Of a stretch of 8,162 nt of DNA, positions 6,065-8,162 are shown one piece after another. The DNA comes from Synergistaceae bacterium. Its GTDB lineage: Bacteria; Synergistota; Synergistia; Synergistales; Synergistaceae. The notes beneath the pieces are model-generated. The model was not told where the DNA came from, searched no databases, and worked only from the letters and a program-made list of their open reading frames with translations. Both the position numbers and the translations under genes were made by a program. Numbering within the stretch: the first letter of the stretch is position 1; the number at the start of each line of letters is the position of its first letter. Where the stretch lies: the NCBI GenBank assembly GCA_012513245.1, contig JAAZCN010000222.1:1-8162 (forward strand), read 5' to 3'.

Positions 6065-6575
6065 ATTCTGTCATAGATATAACAGCACTCTTGGTTGACG
6101 CGTAGACGGCCTGATAAGGGACAGGGATCTTTCCTGCTATGGATCCCGTATTGACTATGTGGCCGAACCCCTGCTCCCTCATTATAGGTATGGCAGTGTA
6201 GGTGCCATGGATGGCTCCCATCAGGTTGAGATCGATTATAAATTTCCATATATCAAAGGTAATTTTTTCTGTCGGAAGGGTAAGTCCCATTCCTGCGTTG
6301 TTGAAAAGAAGGTCAAGGTGGCCCGAATGATCTTTTGCTCCGGAGATAAGTTTTTGGACCTGATCTAACTTCGTAACATCTGTAAGGACAGGAAAAACTC
6401 TGCCCGGATAGAGGGTATTCAAGCGATCTGACTCACGTTTGAGACTTTCTTCGTTGAAGTCTCCCATGGAGACTGCGTCAGCGCCTCTTTTTAGAAGTTC
6501 TTCCGTAATTCCCAAACCTAAACCTGAAGCCGCTCCTGTCACTGCTGCAACTTTGTGTTCAAAATATCCGCTCAT
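6015..6575 (-). pseudogene. Short-chain dehydrogenase/reductase, C-terminally truncated
   Basis: The first 170 residues are a good classical SDR. They include TGAASGLG (13-20) for the cofactor, Asp39 after the second strand (favouring NAD), NNAG (92-95), Ser145 (NTGS), and Tyr158-x3-Lys162 (YASTK). Normal members are about 250-280 residues and continue after the YxxxK helix with the substrate-binding region. Here homology stops at SMTE (about 6066), followed by 16 unrelated residues (starting CPRLRTADIF) and TAA. Those codons are the out-of-frame start of the membrane protein remnant, so a deletion seems to have removed the end of this gene and the start of the next. The start at 6575 is supported by AAAGGAG 6 nt upstream. 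A stable, active enzyme is unlikely without the C-terminal third. Confidence 0.8.
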
Positions 6576-6702
6576 GGCATGCTCCTTTCGATAATTAATG
6601 ATATCGCTCTTAGAGTAATGATCTTGAGTCGCCCACGTTAAGCCTTGCAGATCCCTTCATCATCATAGCCTTACCGAATTCAGTTACTAAACATGAAACG
6701 AG
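6576..6702. other. Intergenic gap before the truncated SDR gene
   Basis: These 127 bp hold the ribosome binding site of the SDR gene and a possible -10 TATCAT on the minus strand near 6601-6606, but no good -35. There is no clear terminator for the reductase gene, so read-through into the SDR remnant is possible. Confidence 0.4.
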
Positions 6703-7812
6703 CTAATTGAGAAGTTCTTCGTGCGCTTTTGACAGAAGTTCCCTGATCTTCAGTCCCTGAGGACAGTGAAGCTCACAAACTCCGCAGGAGACACATCTGT
6801 CCGCCCCCCTGCCCTGCTTGAAGAAGGCTTCTTTATATTGATTTTTTACAGATGCGTCCATGGTATTGCGGTATTTGTTGTAAAGGGTAAAGACGGCCGT
6901 TATCATCACCCCGTGGGAACAGGGCATGCAGTATTTGCAGTCTGTGCAGGGGATGGTTGCACTGCTTCCGTACTCCTTGGCGATACTTGAAATAAAGTTT
7001 TTATCCTCTTCGCTCATTACTCCTGAAGATGAATCGCCAAATATTCTCAAATTATCCTTAAGCTGTTCCATATTGCTTGTCCCGCTTAATACAACAGATA
7101 CTTCCGGCTGGTCATAAAGCCACCTGAAACACCATTCTGCAAGGGATCGTTTTTCAAAATATTCCTCGACCAGGTCCAGAACGGTCTTTGGAGCATCCTT
7201 CAGCAGGGAGCCTCCCCTCAGGGGTTCCATGATCGTTACCGGCAGCCCTTTTAAAGAAGCGTAACGAAGTCCTTCTACTCCTCCTGCCTGATTCTTTTCA
7301 TCAAGGATATTCAGCTGCATCTGTGTCATGTCCCAGGAGTGGTAGTCTAGTATTTCCTTGAAGGCATCAAAGCTGTTATGGAGGGAAAATCCTTTATGGA
7401 GTATCTTCCCTTTTTTAACGACATTATCGAAGAATCCCGATCCATCATATTTTTTTACTTTCTCCCATACTGCAGGGCTCAGATTATGAAGCAGATATAT
7501 GTCTATATAGTCCGTCTGCAGCCTGTCGAGTTGTTCATCAAGGAATCTTTCCATGTCATCATGCTTTGAAATTAAGACGACAGGACACTTGGTTACCAGA
7601 CAAACCTTATCTCTGTAACCATCTTTAAGAGCCTTCCCCAGGATAACTTCACTTCCTGGATAGGTGTACGCCGTATCTATGTAATTCACACCGTTGTCTA
7701 TGGCATATCTAACCATCCCAACGGCTTCCTGCTCATCACGAGGAAACCGCATACAGCCAAGGCCAAAACGTGAAACTCTCAATCCTGTTTTACCAAAACT
7801 CACATATTCCAT
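6703..7812 (-). CDS. Aldo/keto reductase with C-terminal ferredoxin-like Fe-S region
   Basis: This 369-residue protein matches the COG1453-type group of aldo/keto reductases. Residues 1-270 are the TIM-barrel. The tetrad is Asp46 and Tyr51 (YIDTAYTYPGSE), Lys75 (LVTK) and His109 (YLLHN), so NAD(P)H-linked carbonyl reduction is expected. After residue 285 come two cysteine groups: Cys289, 292, 295 and 298, then Cys340, 343, 346 and 350 followed by Pro. The second is the normal 4Fe-4S ferredoxin spacing CxxCxxCxxxCP. Such proteins occur mainly in anaerobes, and the clusters suggest electron transfer with ferredoxin or another carrier. The substrate is unknown. ATG 7812 is preferred because AGAGG lies 8 nt upstream. 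A GTG three codons earlier overlaps the spacing region. The gene is transcribed divergently from the DUF523 gene. Confidence 0.92.
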   Translation of the reverse strand: MEYVSFGKTGLRVSRFGLGCMRFPRDEQEAVGMVRYAIDNGVNYIDTAYTYPGSEVILGKALKDGYRDKVCLVTKCPVVLISKHDDMERFLDEQLDRLQTDYIDIYLLHNLSPAVWEKVKKYDGSGFFDNVVKKGKILHKGFSLHNSFDAFKEILDYHSWDMTQMQLNILDEKNQAGGVEGLRYASLKGLPVTIMEPLRGGSLLKDAPKTVLDLVEEYFEKRSLAEWCFRWLYDQPEVSVVLSGTSNMEQLKDNLRIFGDSSSGVMSEEDKNFISSIAKEYGSSATIPCTDCKYCMPCSHGVMITAVFTLYNKYRNTMDASVKNQYKEAFFKQGRGADRCVSCGVCELHCPQGLKIRELLSKAHEELLN

Positions 7813-7853
7813 AAAAAACACCTCTTGGGTTAAAATATTCCGGACTATAATTT

Positions 7854-7859
7854 ATTATA
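7854..7859 (-). promoter_or_regulatory. Probable -10 box of the aldo/keto reductase gene
   Basis: A perfect TATAAT on the minus strand lies about 40 bp before the start codon. The -35 region is poor. TTAACAAGGT directly precedes the box and resembles the motif at the usp 2 promoter, so an activator or repressor could act there. Confidence 0.45.
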
Positions 7860-7930
7860 CACCTTGTTAATAAGATGAAATGATATGTTAGTATAAACAC
7901 TGTATTGGCATATTAAGCCCCCTTTTATCC

Positions 7931-7960
7931 TTGTTTTGCTTGATCTTAATGATCTATACT
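7931..7960 (+). promoter_or_regulatory. Probable promoter of the DUF523 gene
   Basis: -35 TTGTTT (7931-7936) and -10 TATACT (7955-7960) are separated by 18 nt. The transcript would start near 7967, about 26 nt before the TTG start codon. Confidence 0.5.
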
Positions 7961-7992
7961 ATAGAAATTAGAACAGAAAGCAGGAGATAGCT

Positions 7993-8162
7993 TTGAGAAT
8001 TTTAGTAAGTGCATGTTTGCTTGGAATAAATTCACGCTATTGCGGCGGAGGATGTTTCAATAAAAATATAGCCTCGCTTATAACCAGCCATGACCTTATT
8101 CCCGTCTGTCCCGAACAGCTTGGCGGATTACCAACCCCCAGAGAACCGGATGAGATAAGAGA
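7993..8162 (+). CDS. DUF523 family protein, N-terminal part (runs off right edge)
   Basis: The first 56 residues, MRILVSACLLGINSRYCGGG onward, show the hallmark start of the DUF523 family (ILVSACLLG, then a Gly-rich turn, then IPVCPEQLGGLPTPR). Cysteines at 8, 17, 21 and 39 are typical, or nearly so, of the family and suggest metal or Fe-S binding, but no function is established. The start is a TTG with AGGAG 6 nt upstream (7982-7986). There is no in-frame ATG that would keep the conserved beginning. It is the only plus-strand gene and shares a 180-bp divergent promoter region with the reductase. Confidence 0.88.
   Translation, partial: MRILVSACLLGINSRYCGGGCFNKNIASLITSHDLIPVCPEQLGGLPTPREPDEIR

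Noticed and set aside
6610..6702. Thirty in-frame sense codons directly after the TAG of the reductase gene, hinting at stop read-through
   Set aside because: The reductase is already full length at the TAG, and a run of this length without a stop is common by chance.

Overview
The window looks like a chromosomal stretch from a fermentative, anaerobic bacterium. The sequence has moderate GC and strong GGAGG-type ribosome binding sites. Its genes include three tandem-domain universal stress proteins (Usp), a ferredoxin-like aldo/keto reductase and a DUF523 protein. A Synergistota or Clostridia-like host would fit, but that is inference and no rRNA or other marker gene is present to settle it. 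All genes are on the minus strand except the last one, a DUF523 gene that runs off the right edge.

Left part (1-1267): the N-terminal part of a membrane-anchored sensor protein runs off the left edge. Next comes about 600 bp of non-coding, repeat-rich and GC-rich DNA. Two clusters of a GCAAATTCNCCGCGGC-type unit point away from each other around a unique core of about 165 bp, and three blocks of 10-11 bp tandem repeats follow. The last block touches the stop codon of the neighbouring usp gene.

Middle part (1268-5360): three paralogous double-domain Usp proteins of about 290 residues. The first is broken near its start by a 2-nt shift. The first two form a probable two-gene operon behind a good sigma-70-type promoter (-35 TTGGTA, 17-nt spacer, -10 TATAAT). 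The third has its own promoter, in which a 13-bp palindrome overlaps the -10 and spacer. A D-2-hydroxyacid dehydrogenase lies between them, and hairpin terminators follow it and the third usp.

Right part (5390-8162): the remains of two genes are joined at about 6066. A short-chain dehydrogenase has lost its C-terminus and a multi-pass membrane protein has lost its N-terminus, which reads as a deletion scar. Beyond it are an intact aldo/keto reductase with eight cysteines suited to Fe-S clusters and, divergently, the DUF523 gene.

The intact genes suggest stress sensing plus NAD(P)H- or ferredoxin-linked redox housekeeping, but there is no single obvious pathway. The most unusual parts are the repeat island, the frameshifted usp, the two-gene deletion scar and the palindrome over the third usp promoter. 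I see no CRISPR array, complete mobile element, tRNA or rRNA.
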